Positions 17,549 through 27,363 of a stretch of 64,000 nt of DNA are shown one piece after another. The position numbers were made by a program, and so were the translations under genes. Within the stretch, counting starts at the first letter, position 1. Each line of letters opens with the position of its first letter. Under the pieces are notes generated by a model, which made no database searches, was not told the DNA's origin, and saw only the letters and a program-made list of their open reading frames with translations. This stretch comes from Kushneria aurantia DSM 21353 (GTDB lineage: Bacteria > Pseudomonadota > Gammaproteobacteria > Pseudomonadales > Halomonadaceae). Location of the stretch: positions 1 through 64,000 of the forward strand of contig NZ_KB907878.1 in NCBI RefSeq assembly GCF_000382245.1, in the 5' to 3' direction.

Positions 17549-18559
17549 ATGTCCGACGATATGCTTTCACAGGACGAGATCGACGCTCTCCTGAAAGGGG
17601 TCAGCGGCGATGAGGAAGAAGCTCGTTCTGCGGACAACAGCGGCGAAAAACGCATTCGCCCCTTCGATCCGGCCAATCAGCAGCGGGTGGTGCGCGGGCG
17701 GTTACCGGCGCTGGATATTATCCACGAGCGTTTCGCGCGGCGCTTCCGGATGTCGCTGTTCAACCTGATCAGGCGCTCGGCGGACATTACCGTCGGACCG
17801 GTCAAAGTCCAGAAATACACTGACTTCACCCGCAACCTGCCGGTGCCGGCCAATATCAACATGGTGGGTATCAGGCCACTCAAGGGTAATGCGCTGATCG
17901 TTTTTCCGCCCAACCTGGTGTTTCTGGTGGTGGATAGTCTTTTCGGAGGCGACGGCCGCTTCCTGACCAAATCCGAGGGGCGCGAATTTACCCATACCGA
18001 GCAGCGCATTATTCAGCGCCTGCTCAACCTGGCGCTGGAAAGCTATCAGGAAGGCTGGCAGACCATCTATCCGGTCGAGGTGGAATATCAGCGCTCGGAA
18101 ATGCAGGTCAAGTTCACCAATATCACCAATACCGCCAACGAACTGGTGGTCAATACGACCTTCCACGTTGAGGTAGGTGCCTTTGGCAGCGATTTCCACA
18201 TCTGCATGCCCTACGCCATGATCGAGCCGATTCGCGAAACCCTGGCCGGCCCCATGCAGCGCAATGACCCGGAAGAGGATCAGCAGCGTATGCGCCAGCT
18301 GGCCGGCGAGGTCAAGGATTCCAGCGTTCAATTGACCGCCGATTTCGCCACCATCGAGACCACGATGGGCACCATCGCCAACCTCCAAAAAGGCGACGTA
18401 CTGCCCATCGAACTACCCAAGGAAATCAGTGTGAGCGTTGACGATGTTCCGGTGATGGCCTGCGACTACGGCAGTATCAACGGCCACAAGGGGCTGCGCG
18501 TCAAGCGGCTGATCGACCACGGTGTTATCGACGCCTACAAGGACAGCAAAGATGACTGA
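17549..18559 (+). CDS. fliM: Flagellar motor switch protein FliM
   Basis: A 336-residue C-ring protein. The N-terminal CheY-P docking motif LSQDEIDALL is at residues 6-15. A GGXG-containing middle domain (VVDSLFGGDGRF) and a C-terminal SpoA-type domain (GDVLPIELPKEISVSVDDVPV) follow. It receives phospho-CheY and reverses rotation; the stop overlaps fliN by 8 bases. Confidence 0.96.
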   Translation: MSDDMLSQDEIDALLKGVSGDEEEARSADNSGEKRIRPFDPANQQRVVRGRLPALDIIHERFARRFRMSLFNLIRRSADITVGPVKVQKYTDFTRNLPVPANINMVGIRPLKGNALIVFPPNLVFLVVDSLFGGDGRFLTKSEGREFTHTEQRIIQRLLNLALESYQEGWQTIYPVEVEYQRSEMQVKFTNITNTANELVVNTTFHVEVGAFGSDFHICMPYAMIEPIRETLAGPMQRNDPEEDQQRMRQLAGEVKDSSVQLTADFATIETTMGTIANLQKGDVLPIELPKEISVSVDDVPVMACDYGSINGHKGLRVKRLIDHGVIDAYKDSKDD

Positions 18560-19091
18560 TCCCCAGAATCCGAATAACGACGGCAAAAAGAACGACGAGC
18601 TGGCCGACGAGTGGGCCGATGCCATGCAGGAACAGGGTGCCGGCGACGAGGACGACATCGACTGGGATGCCGCCTTTGCCGAGTCCGGCGAGACCCCCGA
18701 CGCTGAAAGCGACGCGGCGGAAAATTCTGATGTGCAAGGTGGTGCAGCGACCAGCAGCAGTGGCGCCGAGCCGGCCGGCGACAGGCTCTTTCAGCCTCTG
18801 ACCGGCAGCGACAGCAAGGCGGGTACCTCGCGGGATCTCGATATGATCATGGAGATTCCGGTCACGCTCTCGGTTGAACTGGGCCGCACGCGCGTCACCA
18901 TCCGGGAACTGCTTGATCTGGCCCGCGGCTCGGTGGTCGAACTCGACGGGCTGGCCGGTGAGCCCATGAACATTCTGATAAACGGCTATCTGATCGCTCA
19001 GGGCGAGGTCGTGGTGGTGGATGACAAGTACGGCATCCGCGTTACCGACATCATCACCCCCACCGAGCGCATCCACCGGCTCGGCCGTTGA
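18552..19091 (+). CDS. fliN: Flagellar motor switch protein FliN
   Basis: A 179-residue FliN with an acidic, poorly conserved N-terminal extension (~100 residues). The SpoA domain at the end contains IPVTLSVELGRTRVTIREL and AQGEVVVVDDKYGIRVTDI. It forms the lower C-ring and docks FliH/FliI. The ATG at 18552 lies inside the end of fliM and is preferred over an earlier in-frame TTG-type start. The usual enteric FliN is about 137 residues, so the N-terminus is long. Confidence 0.95.
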   Translation: MTDPQNPNNDGKKNDELADEWADAMQEQGAGDEDDIDWDAAFAESGETPDAESDAAENSDVQGGAATSSSGAEPAGDRLFQPLTGSDSKAGTSRDLDMIMEIPVTLSVELGRTRVTIRELLDLARGSVVELDGLAGEPMNILINGYLIAQGEVVVVDDKYGIRVTDIITPTERIHRLGR

Positions 19092-19131
19092 GTATCATGG
19101 GCGCTGTCCGCCTCGCCTGTCGGAGAAGGAT

Positions 19132-19641
19132 ATGAGTAATGCCGTGAACGACTCGGAGGCAGGCCTCGAGCTTCCTTCGAGCGCTCTGGGTGGAAGGGCG
19201 CTGGAGAGCGCCGAGCGCATTGGTAACGCCCATCAGACGATCGATGCCTCCTCACCGCATGCCGACAGCGCCTCTTCCATACTGAGCGTGGCCAGCCTGG
19301 GCAAGACGGCACTGGCACTGGCGTTCATTCTACTGCTGATCTGGGGTATGGCGGTACTGCTCAAACGTCTCGGCCCGGGACGACGCCTGCGCGGCAGCGC
19401 ACTGAACATCGTCGCCAGCCAGAGTCTGGGGACGCGTGAAAAAGTGGTGGTCGTCGAGGTCGAGGAGACCTGGCTGGTGCTGGGCGTGTCGCCCGGCGGT
19501 ATCAGTCGTTTGCATGAGATGCCTGCGAAGCAGGACGGTGTTGCGCCGAGCCGCGAGGAAACCGGCACATCATCCCGACCGCCGTCGTTCTCCGACAGTT
19601 TCAAACATGCCCTGTCACAGCGCTTTTCGCGACGATCATGA
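19132..19641 (+). CDS. fliO: Flagellar biosynthetic protein FliO
   Basis: A 169-residue protein with one TM segment near residues 60-80 ([19 protein letters not shown]), followed by a short cytoplasmic domain with [20 protein letters not shown], the FliO signature. It helps assemble the FliP ring. GGAGAAGGA precedes the ATG. It overlaps fliP by 4 bases. Confidence 0.93.
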   Translation: MSNAVNDSEAGLELPSSALGGRALESAERIGNAHQTIDASSPHADSASSILSVASLGKTALALAFILLLIWGMAVLLKRLGPGRRLRGSALNIVASQSLGTREKVVVVEVEETWLVLGVSPGGISRLHEMPAKQDGVAPSREETGTSSRPPSFSDSFKHALSQRFSRRS

Positions 19642-20420
19642 AACAACCTGTCCTGCTTCCAGCCCGCCTGTTATTCGGTTCAAGCCTGCTGGTCCTGCTG
19701 GCGGTTGCGCTGCTGCCGCTACCGGTGGAGGCCTCACAGCAGGCCCAGCTGCCGGCACTGACCAGTCAGCCGCTGGAGGGCGGTGGCCAGTCGTGGAGCC
19801 TGTCGCTCGAAACCCTGGTGCTGCTCACGTCGCTGACCTTTCTACCGGCCGCGCTTTTGATGATGACCGGCTTTACCCGCATCATCATCGTGCTGTCGCT
19901 GTTGCGCAATGCGCTGGGTACGCAGTCGTCGCCGCCCAACCAGGTACTGCTGGGGCTGGCGCTGTTTCTGACCTTTTTCGTCATGTCGCCGGTGTTCAGC
20001 CAGATCTACGAAGAGGCCTGGCAGCCGCTTTCAGAGGGCACCATGAGCATGCAGCAAGCGGTTCAGGTGGGCAGTCAGCCACTGCGGGAGTTCATGCTGC
20101 ACCACACCCGTGAAAGCGATATCGCCATGTTCGCCGATATCATCGACTACCCCGAGATGGCCGGGCCGGAGGACGTACCCATGCGCCTGCTGCTGCCCTC
20201 CTTCGTGACCAGCGAATTGAAAACGGCCTTTCAGATCGGCTTTACCATCTTCATTCCCTTTCTGATCATCGACCTGGTGGTAGCCAGTGTGCTGATGTCG
20301 CTGGGTATGATGATGGTGCCACCGGCGATCGTATCCCTGCCCTTCAAGCTGATGCTGTTCGTGCTGGTCGACGGCTGGGGGCTGTTGATGGGATCGCTGG
20401 CGCAGAGTTTTTACGTGTAG
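19638..20420 (+). CDS. fliP: Flagellar export gate protein FliP
   Basis: A 260-residue inner-membrane protein with a cleavable signal peptide (residues ~1-33), as usual for FliP, and four TM segments. Conserved signatures are [31 protein letters not shown] and [19 protein letters not shown]. It forms the core of the export gate with FliQ and FliR. Confidence 0.97.
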   Translation: MKQPVLLPARLLFGSSLLVLLAVALLPLPVEASQQAQLPALTSQPLEGGGQSWSLSLETLVLLTSLTFLPAALLMMTGFTRIIIVLSLLRNALGTQSSPPNQVLLGLALFLTFFVMSPVFSQIYEEAWQPLSEGTMSMQQAVQVGSQPLREFMLHHTRESDIAMFADIIDYPEMAGPEDVPMRLLLPSFVTSELKTAFQIGFTIFIPFLIIDLVVASVLMSLGMMMVPPAIVSLPFKLMLFVLVDGWGLLMGSLAQSFYV

Positions 20421-20466
20421 TAGCCGGCTTTATACGTCGTATCAGACATCAACGAGGAGAGTGCCG

Positions 20467-20739
20467 ATGTCCCCGGAAATGGTCATGAGTATCGCCTACC
20501 GCGCCATGCTGCTGATCCTGATGATCGCTTCGCCGCTGCTGATGGTGGCACTGGGCGTCGGCCTGCTGGTGAGCCTGTTTCAGGCCGCGACGCAGATCAA
20601 CGAGATGACGCTCTCCTTCATTCCCAAGATTCTGGCAGTGTTCGCCTCGCTGATTCTGCTGGGCTCCTGGATGCTGGGTACGCTGGTGGACTTCACCCGC
20701 GACCTGTACCAGAGCATTCCCGGCATGCTGTTCGGTTGA
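20467..20739 (+). CDS. fliQ: Flagellar export gate protein FliQ
   Basis: A 90-residue protein with two TM helices and the family stretches S-P-L-L-M-V-A-L-G-V-G-L-L-V-S-L-F-Q-A-A-T-Q-I-N-E and L-S-F-I-P-K-I. The ATG at 20467 was chosen over a GTG six bases earlier because the GAGGAGA ribosome-binding site then has correct spacing. Confidence 0.96.
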   Translation: MSPEMVMSIAYRAMLLILMIASPLLMVALGVGLLVSLFQAATQINEMTLSFIPKILAVFASLILLGSWMLGTLVDFTRDLYQSIPGMLFG

Positions 20740-20749
20740 TGGCCCTGAC

Positions 20750-21541
20750 GTGCTGGAGATCACCTACGCACAGCTCAATGACTGGCTGACCGCCTTTTTC
20801 TGGCCCTTCGTCAGAATACTGGCGTTTATCGGCGTGGCTCCCGTCTTCAGCGACAACGCCTTTTCACGCCCCGCCAAGATCGGTCTTGCGATGGTGTTGA
20901 CGGTGGTTATCGCGCCCATCATTCCGCCCATGCCCGATGTGCCGCCCACCTCCTGGGCGGGGCTGATGATCGTGGTACAGCAGTTCATCATCGGCGCGGC
21001 GCTGGGAGTGGTGATGAGCGTAGTGTTTGCCGCCATTCGCGCCTCGGGCGAGTTTATCGGTCTGCAGATGGGCCTTGCCTTTGCCACCTTCTTCTCTTCC
21101 TCGGCGGGCGGCTCCACAACCGTGCTGTCAAGGATTCTCTACACTTTCTCGATGCTGCTCTTTCTGGCGCTCGACGGTCATCTGGTGATGATCAGGCTGC
21201 TGGCCGAGACCTTTATTCGCTTGCCGGTCGGTCTGGAAGGGCTGGAAGCGGAAGGCTTCATGGCCATCGCCCGCTGGGGCAGCATTATCTTCTCCGCCGG
21301 CTTTTTGCTCGGTATGCCGGTCATCACCTCGCTTTTGATCATCAATCTGTCGATGGGCATTCTTAACCGCGCCTCGCCGCAGTTCTCCATCTTCTCGGTG
21401 GGCTTTCCCATTACCCTGCTGACCGGCGTCACCCTGATCACCTTCATGACACCGGAGCTGGGGAATATCTTCCGACGCCTGTTCGAGATGACCTTCGAGC
21501 AGATGGTCAGCGTGACCGAGCTGCTGGCACCACCGCCATGA
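20750..21541 (+). CDS. fliR: Flagellar export gate protein FliR
   Basis: A 263-residue protein with about six TM segments and FliR motifs (FVRILAFIGVAPVFS, G-E-F-I-G-L-Q-M-G-L-A-F-A, ASPQFSIFSVGFPI). It starts with GTG 10 bases after fliQ; no in-frame ATG gives a full N-terminus. Last gene of the operon, converging on flgL. Confidence 0.95.
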   Translation: MLEITYAQLNDWLTAFFWPFVRILAFIGVAPVFSDNAFSRPAKIGLAMVLTVVIAPIIPPMPDVPPTSWAGLMIVVQQFIIGAALGVVMSVVFAAIRASGEFIGLQMGLAFATFFSSSAGGSTTVLSRILYTFSMLLFLALDGHLVMIRLLAETFIRLPVGLEGLEAEGFMAIARWGSIIFSAGFLLGMPVITSLLIINLSMGILNRASPQFSIFSVGFPITLLTGVTLITFMTPELGNIFRRLFEMTFEQMVSVTELLAPPP

Positions 21542-21605
21542 AGGACGGCTTTTGAACGAGCACCCTTCGTTGGCATAACAATGTCGGTTGTGAAAAGCCC
21601 GGAAA

Positions 21606-21640
21606 CGCAAGCGCCGCCCCATGATGAGGCGGCGCTTGCG
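21606..21640 (-). terminator. Hairpin between fliR and flgL
   Basis: A perfect 13-bp stem (CGCAAGCGCCGCC with its complement) around a 9-base loop. On the minus strand it is followed by TTTCCGGGCTTTT, a weak T-tract, so it most likely ends the flgKL transcript and may also stop fliR read-through. Confidence 0.6.
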
Positions 21641-21663
21641 ATCCGGATACAGCCTTCGGCACG

Positions 21664-22596
21664 TTACAGCAGGTCGAACAGAGAGTTCTGCTGTGTGCGG
21701 GTAAAGACCTTCTGCGACGCTTCCAGGCCGATCTGGTTGAGCGTGTAGCGCGAGATCGCCTCGGCGTAATCCAGATCTTCCAGATCGGAGATACGCTCGG
21801 AGTTATTGATCGTGCGTGTCGTACCCAGCCCCCCCAACACATCCAGCTCATTGAGTTTGGTGCCAAGGTCGGTGCGCGCATTCAATACGCGCTCACTACC
21901 GCTATCAATCTGACTGTTGGCGGCGCCCAGCGCCTGCTGACGCTCCTCACTGGTGATCTGATCGCTCGGTGTACGAAGCGTTTCGATGGCGTTGGCCAGA
22001 TTATTGAGAATGCTGCTGTCGCCTTCGCCAAACACCTGCGCACCGCTCGAGTTGACGTTCATGCTGCGCGAGGCGTCTACCTGCATGTTGAGCGCCCTGT
22101 TATCGCCCTGATAATTGCCAACGCCCGGCGTCCCCTCCGAATCGGTCTCCACAAAGGGCTGAGTGTCGCCCTGCGAGCCGGAGAAGATGTAGTTACCGTT
22201 GCTGTCGGTACCATTGGCGAGCCCCAGAATGCCGTTATAGATACCCTCCAGGTCGGAAGCCACCGACATACGGTCGTTGTCACTCAAGGTACCGTTACTG
22301 GCCTGCACGATCTTGCCCTTGGCCTGGTTGAGGAGATCGGTGACTCCCTGCAGGGCGTTTTCCTGGGCCTGCAGCGCCGAAGTGGCACTGGTGCGGCTGC
22401 TTTCGAACTGCGACTGGATCGCCTGATCCTGCTTGACGATCAGCGCCTGAGAAGCCGCGCGCGGATCGTCGGAAGGCGAGACAATACGGTTGCCGGAAGC
22501 GATCTGCTCGCCGGTGCGTGCAAGGTCACCCTGACGGCTCTGCATCGAATTCAGGCTACGTTCGAACATCATGGAAGTACTGATACGCATACTCAT
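21664..22596 (-). CDS. flgL: Hook-filament junction protein FlgL
   Basis: A 310-residue hook-associated protein 3. The flagellin-like N-terminus (MRISTSMMFERSLNSMQSRQ) and the C-terminal helix (E-A-I-S-R-Y-T-L-N-Q-I-G-L-E-A-S-Q-K-V-F) are clear; the middle is the variable domain. It lies 18 bases after flgK and would be the second gene of a flgKL operon. Confidence 0.95.
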   Translation of the reverse strand: MSMRISTSMMFERSLNSMQSRQGDLARTGEQIASGNRIVSPSDDPRAASQALIVKQDQAIQSQFESSRTSATSALQAQENALQGVTDLLNQAKGKIVQASNGTLSDNDRMSVASDLEGIYNGILGLANGTDSNGNYIFSGSQGDTQPFVETDSEGTPGVGNYQGDNRALNMQVDASRSMNVNSSGAQVFGEGDSSILNNLANAIETLRTPSDQITSEERQQALGAANSQIDSGSERVLNARTDLGTKLNELDVLGGLGTTRTINNSERISDLEDLDYAEAISRYTLNQIGLEASQKVFTRTQQNSLFDLL

Positions 22597-22614
22597 GATC
22601 TGTTACTCCCCTGC

Positions 22615-24258
22615 TTATCGCATGATGCCCAGAAGCGTGTTGAATGTCTCCGAAGAGGCGCGAATCATCTGTGCATTGGCACTGTAAAACTGCTGATAAC
22701 GCATCATATTGGCGGCTTCTTCGTCGAGATTGACGCCGGACACCGACTGCTGCGCCGACTTGATCTCCTGGCTGATCGCCGACTGCGTTTCGTTGCTGCT
22801 TTCAAGCGTTGCGGTACGATTACCCACTTCGCCTACCAGCGAGGCATAGGCGGTATTAAGGCTGGCGCTGCCACCGATCAGCGTCTCGCTCTGCACGTCG
22901 GCCATTGCGCGTGCGTTGCTGTTGCCGGTACGGCCTTCCACCAGATTGCCATCGGCATCCCGCTCATTGCTGCGGGCTGCTACACCTTCGGGTGTCATGC
23001 TTTCACTAACGCCTAGATCGGCGGCGGCACCTTCCAGCGGCTTGATATTGAAACGATCACCGTCATTCAGGCCTTCAACATCGATCTCCAGCCCGGCCTC
23101 TTCAGCGCTGACGCTCTGACCGTCGCTGAGGCGCTCCAGGCGATACCCTGCATCAACGCTGTTGTCGACGGTCAGGCGATAATTGCTGGTGCCGACGTTT
23201 TCGATATCACCACTAAAGGAGACAGCGGGTTGGCCCTCCCCCTGATTGCGACTATCGGCGGTCACCGCCGGCTCGCTGGTGGTAAAGAGCGCGTTACCGG
23301 CATTGCCATTGAGGTCCACACCACCGGTCTGGAGTTCGTTGATACGTGACCCCAGCGCATGGGCCAGCTGATCGAGGCGATGCTGGGCATCCGGCAGGGT
23401 CTTGTTGCGAAACGCCATCAGGCCGCCCAGCTCACCACCACTCAGTTTCTTCTCGCTGACCTCGGAAAGATTGCCATCGGCGTTACGAAAAGCGACGACC
23501 TGCCGAGTGGGATCGGCCTGTGACGCGGTCATTTCAAGTGACTGTGCACGATTGCCGGCCACCAGGGTTTCGCCGCTCGACATGGAGACATTGTACTTGC
23601 CGTCCTGACTGTAGACCGAAATGCCGGTCAGCTGGCTGAGCTTCGAGACCGCAAGATCACGCTGATCCAGCATATCGTTGGGCTCCGTACCGGTCTTGGC
23701 ACGGGTACTGTTGATCTGACCGTTGAGTTCGGCGATCCGGCCAGCAAGGCTGTTGATTTCGTCGAGTGTGCCCCCCATCTGCGCCGTGGTGTTGCTGTCC
23801 ATGTTTTTCAGATAGTTGTCCGTGGCGCGAAACTGCGAGGTCATGCTCTCGGCGTTGCCCAGCATGGCCTGACGCGCGGAAATATCGCCCGGATTGTCGG
23901 CCAGCGTCTGCATACCGGCAAAAAACGACTGTATCTGGGTATTGAGCCCACCTTCGTCGTCCGCCAGCAGGTTATTGACCTGCTGGAGCTGGTCGAGATG
24001 CGATCTACTGGCACTCTGATCACTTTGTGCCTGATTGAGCTGGGTAGAGAGGTACTGCTGATACTGGCGCTGAACACCGTCGACATTGACACCGCTGCCG
24101 GAAAACAGGCCGCCAGCGTAGCTTCCCCGACCTTCCGAAAGATTGACCAACTGACGGTTATAGCCTTCGGTATTGACGTTGGCGATATTGTTGCTGGTGG
24201 TGTTAAGGCCGATCTGGGCGGCCCGCAAACCACTCAGCGCAGTATTCATCAACGACAT
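22615..24258 (-). CDS. flgK: Hook-filament junction protein FlgK
   Basis: A 547-residue hook-associated protein 1. It starts MSLMNTALSGLRAAQ, followed by the axial signature N-T-T-S-N-N-I-A-N-V-N-T-E-G-Y-N-R-Q. The C-terminus has S-G-V-N-L-D-E-E-A-A-N-M-M-R-Y-Q-Q-F-Y, typical of FlgK. It caps the hook and receives FlgL; FlgN (33809) is its chaperone. A sigma-28-like site lies upstream. Confidence 0.96.
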   Translation of the reverse strand: MSLMNTALSGLRAAQIGLNTTSNNIANVNTEGYNRQLVNLSEGRGSYAGGLFSGSGVNVDGVQRQYQQYLSTQLNQAQSDQSASRSHLDQLQQVNNLLADDEGGLNTQIQSFFAGMQTLADNPGDISARQAMLGNAESMTSQFRATDNYLKNMDSNTTAQMGGTLDEINSLAGRIAELNGQINSTRAKTGTEPNDMLDQRDLAVSKLSQLTGISVYSQDGKYNVSMSSGETLVAGNRAQSLEMTASQADPTRQVVAFRNADGNLSEVSEKKLSGGELGGLMAFRNKTLPDAQHRLDQLAHALGSRINELQTGGVDLNGNAGNALFTTSEPAVTADSRNQGEGQPAVSFSGDIENVGTSNYRLTVDNSVDAGYRLERLSDGQSVSAEEAGLEIDVEGLNDGDRFNIKPLEGAAADLGVSESMTPEGVAARSNERDADGNLVEGRTGNSNARAMADVQSETLIGGSASLNTAYASLVGEVGNRTATLESSNETQSAISQEIKSAQQSVSGVNLDEEAANMMRYQQFYSANAQMIRASSETFNTLLGIMR

Positions 24259-24304
24259 ATCTTTTCTCCCACACTTCAGGGCAGTTAATGAGGATCTGAC
24301 CCTT

Positions 24305-24330
24305 ATATCGGCAGGTCGGAAGGATTTTTA
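24305..24330 (-). promoter_or_regulatory. Probable sigma-28 promoter of flgKL
   Basis: Read on the minus strand: TAAA (24330-24327), a 14-base spacer (or TTAA with 15), then GCCGATAT (24312-24305), 7 of 8 to the FliA -10. It ends 46 bases before the flgK start, in the gap after flgJ. Confidence 0.55.
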
Positions 24331-24350
24331 AGGCATCGGTGGGTAAAAAA

Positions 24351-25478
24351 TCAGAAAATTCGGCTCGCTTCGCTCGCCATGGCTTCGTTCTGCTGAGCGT
24401 AGGCACGGGCAGCGGCCTGCTGACGACCGTTGCTGTCGCTGCCGGTAAACAACGACTCGCCCATGGGCGAGCGCATATCAGGTAGCTGCGTCATGATCGC
24501 CACCAGCTTGTCGGCATAGCGGGGATCGGTGGCGTAGCCGGCATTCTGCAGGGCATGCGCCGCCGCTTCCGGCGTTTCGGCTTCCAGTACCTGGCGATAG
24601 CGCGGGTTATCGGTCAAAAGACGTGCGTAGTCGGAAAACGCCGCTTCGTAGGAGTCGTAGGCGCGGAAATCGTCGCGAACTTTCATCGCCCGACCGTTTT
24701 CATACTCGGTGGTAGTAATGTGACTACGTTCGCCCTGCCAGCCGCCGGTCGCCTTGATACCGAACAGGTTGTGGCTCGAGCTACCGTTTTCGTTGCGAAT
24801 CTCGCTGCCGCCCCAGCCACTTTCCAGTGCCGCCTGGGCCAGAATCAGCCGGTCGGAGATGCCGGTGCGTTCGCTGACGGCGCGCGCCGCATCGCCCATG
24901 TGGGACACAAAGTTGGCCACGTGCGGCGCTACATCGGCTATCAGCCGCTGATGCCCTGGCAGGAGACTGCCCGAGCCACTTTCATCGGCTTGCGAATCGC
25001 TGTCCAGTGGACGGTAGCCTTCGATCAGCGCTCCGCCTGCCGACGGCCGCTGCGCAGCGCGCTGTAGCTCGCGATTGTACGCCTGGTGCTGTTCGCTCAG
25101 CGGCACTGCACTGGTAGCGTCGAGAGGACGCGACTCGGCGCGAAGCTGTTGCAGGGGATCACTCTGCTCGCCCGACCCTTCCCCCTTTGACAGCTGCTGC
25201 ACCAGCATTTTCGAAAGTCCGAACCCCTGGCCCGAAAGATGCTGTGCCCACTGGCGATCCATCATATCGGTATACTGATCGAGGCTGTCGCTTTCGAGCA
25301 GATCGCTTTTGGGAATGGCGTCGCGCATGCTCTTGAGCATTTTTTGCAAAAACAGCGACTCGAACTGCTGGGCCGTCTCCTTGAGATTGCCCTGAGGGTC
25401 GCGGCCGGCACTGTGGCGCAGCTTCGTCATGCCCCGAACATCAAGCGCGAACTGACCGCGAGCATTGTCGATCGACAT
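24351..25478 (-). CDS. flgJ: Bifunctional rod assembly protein and peptidoglycan hydrolase FlgJ
   Basis: A 375-residue protein. The N-terminal rod-capping domain (residues ~20-100, with QFESLFLQKMLKSMRDAIP) is joined by a variable linker to a C-terminal glucosaminidase domain (~190-345). That domain contains LILAQAALESGWG with the catalytic Glu, and N-L-F-G-I-K-A. It cuts peptidoglycan to let the rod through. Start shares one base with the flgI stop. It is longer than the enteric protein (~313) because of the linker and tail. Confidence 0.95.
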   Translation of the reverse strand: MSIDNARGQFALDVRGMTKLRHSAGRDPQGNLKETAQQFESLFLQKMLKSMRDAIPKSDLLESDSLDQYTDMMDRQWAQHLSGQGFGLSKMLVQQLSKGEGSGEQSDPLQQLRAESRPLDATSAVPLSEQHQAYNRELQRAAQRPSAGGALIEGYRPLDSDSQADESGSGSLLPGHQRLIADVAPHVANFVSHMGDAARAVSERTGISDRLILAQAALESGWGGSEIRNENGSSSHNLFGIKATGGWQGERSHITTTEYENGRAMKVRDDFRAYDSYEAAFSDYARLLTDNPRYRQVLEAETPEAAAHALQNAGYATDPRYADKLVAIMTQLPDMRSPMGESLFTGSDSNGRQQAAARAYAQQNEAMASEASRIF

Positions 25479-26608
25479 CAGATGATCTCCAGGTCGGCAT
25501 TGAGCGAGCCGGCGCGCTTGAGCGCCTGCAGAATCGCCATCAGATCAGTGGGCGTGGCACCGAGACGGTTGAGAGCATCCACCACCTGGGCAAGATCCGC
25601 CGGGCCGCTGACGATATTGAGCGCACCGGACTCCTCCTGGATGCCGATATTGGTGTCACCGGCCACTACGGTATCGCCACCCGCCAGCGGGTTGGGCTGA
25701 CTGATGATGGGGTTGGTCTCGATATTCACCGTCAGATTGCCGTGAGCGATAGCGGCGCGATCCAGGGTGACGGTGGTATTCATCGCCACCGACCCGGTGC
25801 GCGAGTTGATGATCACCTTCGGCGACACCATACCCGGCTGCACCTGGATATTCTGCACCTGGGCAAGAAAAGCTACCTGCGATGCCTCGCCGGTCGGCGC
25901 CGCCAGCGAGATCACCCGCGAATTACGCGCCACCGCGGTGCCCTCGCCCAGCGCACTGTTGATGGCGTTCATGGCACGCAGCGCGGTGTTGTAGTCGGCA
26001 TCCTTGAGTTCGAGGCTGATACGCCCCTGCTCGGTCAGCCGGGTGGGCACGCTGCGCTCAATGATGGCGCCATCCGGAATGCGCCCTGCTGCTGTCTGGT
26101 TGACCTGGATGGCGTTGCCTCCCGCCTGAGCGCTGACGCCGGGCACCAGCATGTTGCCCTGTGCCACCGCATAAACCTGACCATCCGCGCCCTTGAGTGG
26201 CGTCATCAACAGCGTACCGCCACGCAGACTGTCGGCATTACCGATCGACGATACTGTGACGTCCAGGCGCTGTCCCTGACCGGCAAAGGGAGGCAGGTCG
26301 GCGGTCACCATCACTGCCGCCACATTGTCGAGCATCATGGTATTGCCGCCATCGACGGCCACACCCAGCTCGGAGAGCATGTTGGTAATCGACTGTCCGG
26401 TGAAGGGGGTCTGCATGGTCTGGTCGCCGCTACCGTCGAGACCCACCACCAGGCCATAGCCGATCAGCGGGTTGGAGCGCACCCCTTCGATAGTGGCGAT
26501 ATCGCCCAGACGCTGCGCCTGCACCTGAGCAGCCAGCAGCAGCGCCAGGCCAGCCAGCAACGCTTGAATGGAAAAACGACGTCGCAGCAGTGTCAGCATG
26601 ACCATCAT
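25478..26608 (-). CDS. flgI: Flagellar P-ring protein FlgI
   Basis: A 376-residue periplasmic protein with a signal peptide (LLAGLALLLAAQVQAQ). The P-ring signatures are present: RLGDIATIEGVRSN, L-I-G-Y-G-L-V-V-G-L-D-G-S-G-D-Q, and the C-terminal ALNRLGATPTDLMAILQALK. It forms the peptidoglycan-level bushing around the rod, with FlgA as chaperone. AGGAT six bases before the first ATG supports the start. Confidence 0.97.
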   Translation of the reverse strand: MMVMLTLLRRRFSIQALLAGLALLLAAQVQAQRLGDIATIEGVRSNPLIGYGLVVGLDGSGDQTMQTPFTGQSITNMLSELGVAVDGGNTMMLDNVAAVMVTADLPPFAGQGQRLDVTVSSIGNADSLRGGTLLMTPLKGADGQVYAVAQGNMLVPGVSAQAGGNAIQVNQTAAGRIPDGAIIERSVPTRLTEQGRISLELKDADYNTALRAMNAINSALGEGTAVARNSRVISLAAPTGEASQVAFLAQVQNIQVQPGMVSPKVIINSRTGSVAMNTTVTLDRAAIAHGNLTVNIETNPIISQPNPLAGGDTVVAGDTNIGIQEESGALNIVSGPADLAQVVDALNRLGATPTDLMAILQALKRAGSLNADLEII

Positions 26609-26623
26609 GAGGTAATCCTGCGC

Positions 26624-27352
26624 CTAGAAGGGCGAAACGTTGAGGAAAAAGCGCTGCAGCCAGCCCATGGTCTGCGCTTCGTTGATGTAGCCGTCGCCGT
26701 AATACTCAAGGCGAGCGTTGGCGACCTGGGTCGAGGGTACCGAGCTGGCCGCGGTGATGGTGCGCGGATTGACCGTACCCGAAAAGCGGATGTATTCGGT
26801 CCCCTGGTTGATACCGATACGCTTCTCGCCGGCCACCTGCAGATTGCCGTTCGGCAGCACATCCATCACGGTGGTGGTAATGGTGCCGGTAAAGGTATTG
26901 GAGGCGTTGGCGCCGCCCTGCCCCTGAAAGTCGGACGACCCCGACAGGTCAATGCCCTGCCCTTCCAGTAGGCTACTCAGTGCATCCGGCGTACCTTCCA
27001 CATTCAGGCCCGTCGAGCCATTACGGCTGGCATTGGCCGCCGAGGTCTTGGTGGCGCTGACATCCTCGTTGATGACGATGGTCAGAATGTCGCCCACGCT
27101 GCGCGGCCTGCGATCCTCGAACAGCGGCTTGGTGTAATTGCTCTGATAGATCGAGCCATTGGCGATAGGCTGCGGCGGTGGCTGCGGGGGGGCTGTCGTC
27201 GGCCCCTGCACTACGTTCTGGCGCGGCACCTGGGCACAGGCCGTCAGCACCAAAGCCAGTATCGCCACCAGCATCAGCCGCAGGTGTCCCTTCACGCTGC
27301 CACGGCTTCGTGTGCCGGGAATGCCATGGTGATCAGGCAATACAAGCGACAT
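26624..27352 (-). CDS. flgH: Flagellar L-ring lipoprotein FlgH
   Basis: A 242-residue outer-membrane lipoprotein. The lipobox LTAC puts the acylated Cys at residue 39, after an unusually long, basic N-terminal region; an internal Met at 27 could be the true start, but the strong AGGAGG lies before the first ATG. Family motifs are [19 protein letters not shown] and [19 protein letters not shown]. It pairs with the FlgI ring. Confidence 0.95.
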   Translation of the reverse strand: MSLVLPDHHGIPGTRSRGSVKGHLRLMLVAILALVLTACAQVPRQNVVQGPTTAPPQPPPQPIANGSIYQSNYTKPLFEDRRPRSVGDILTIVINEDVSATKTSAANASRNGSTGLNVEGTPDALSSLLEGQGIDLSGSSDFQGQGGANASNTFTGTITTTVMDVLPNGNLQVAGEKRIGINQGTEYIRFSGTVNPRTITAASSVPSTQVANARLEYYGDGYINEAQTMGWLQRFFLNVSPF

Positions 27353-27363
27353 GATGCCCTCCT